Source: Lepus europaeus
Lineage: Eukaryota; Chordata; Mammalia; Lagomorpha; Leporidae
Reading direction: 5' to 3'
DNA length: 64,000 nucleotides
Assembly (NCBI RefSeq): GCF_033115175.1
Contig: NC_084836.1
Coordinates: forward strand, 82,488,253 to 82,552,252
The notes beneath the pieces were generated by a model. The model had not been told where the DNA came from, did not search any database, and saw only the letters and a list, made by a program, of their open reading frames with translations. Shown here one piece after another: positions 63,951-64,000 of this stretch. Made by a program: the position numbers and the translations under genes. The stretch's first letter is position 1. Every line of letters begins with the position of its first letter.

Positions 63951-64000
63951 CTAGAAATAAGGAATCACAGGAACTAGTTGGATTCCCCTTACCATGGACA

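Noticed and set aside
61393-64000. POLR3F N-terminal exons (residues 1-60)
   Set aside because: Searched on the minus strand for coding text of the human N-terminus and found none; they must lie to the right of the window.

Overview
The window is nuclear DNA from a lagomorph, most probably the European rabbit (Oryctolagus cuniculus). It carries about 50 copies of the tRNA-derived C-repeat SINE (CSINE), whose head reads like ggggccggcgctgtggc, whose body recalls 'gaagatggcccaagtccttgggcccc', and whose tail is a CT-rich stretch followed by aaataaataaat and poly-A. This family is lagomorph-specific. Genes are split into short exons with GT/AG borders, and there are no bacterial-style operons, so most long open frames are chance frames in SINEs or introns. 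Three housekeeping genes can be rebuilt exon by exon, in the order of human 20p11.23 read in reverse. First, SEC23B (COPII coat, minus strand) fills roughly 1-31,000. Fifteen coding exons are present (residues 1-635), a CpG-island promoter lies at about 30.75-31.48 kb, and the last ~132 codons lie beyond the left edge. Second, RBBP9 (serine hydrolase, plus strand) occupies 39.1-49.5 kb and is complete in five coding exons (186 aa), with the Ser75/Asp138/His165 triad and an LxCxE motif. Third, POLR3F (RNA polymerase III subunit RPC6/RPC39, minus strand) occupies 53.5-61.4 kb and continues past the right edge. Seven coding exons are present (residues 61-316 if the human length holds), ending in a four-cysteine Fe-S motif. 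SEC23B and RBBP9 are divergent, about 8 kb apart. RBBP9 and POLR3F are convergent, about 4 kb apart. The SEC23B-RBBP9 intergenic region is a stack of nested SINEs that contains a decayed, 3'-truncated processed pseudogene of a myosin regulatory light chain (MYL12 type) at about 34.0-34.3 kb. Introns hold older repeats: L1 and L2 fragments, MIR, hAT/MER5-like and Tigger/MER2-like DNA transposon fossils, an MLT1 LTR and several unresolved ERV LTR pieces. The three genes do not form one pathway. SEC23B acts in ER export, RBBP9 is a cytosolic hydrolase, and POLR3F acts in Pol III initiation. I see no sign of a new multi-gene system. The points worth a second look are structural: two places where two C-repeats sit in tandem sharing one target-site sequence present three times, young SINEs within about 20-35 bp of splice sites in SEC23B and POLR3F, an exact ZNF143/THAP11-type site in the RBBP9 promoter, and the unreported-looking MYL12 pseudogene.
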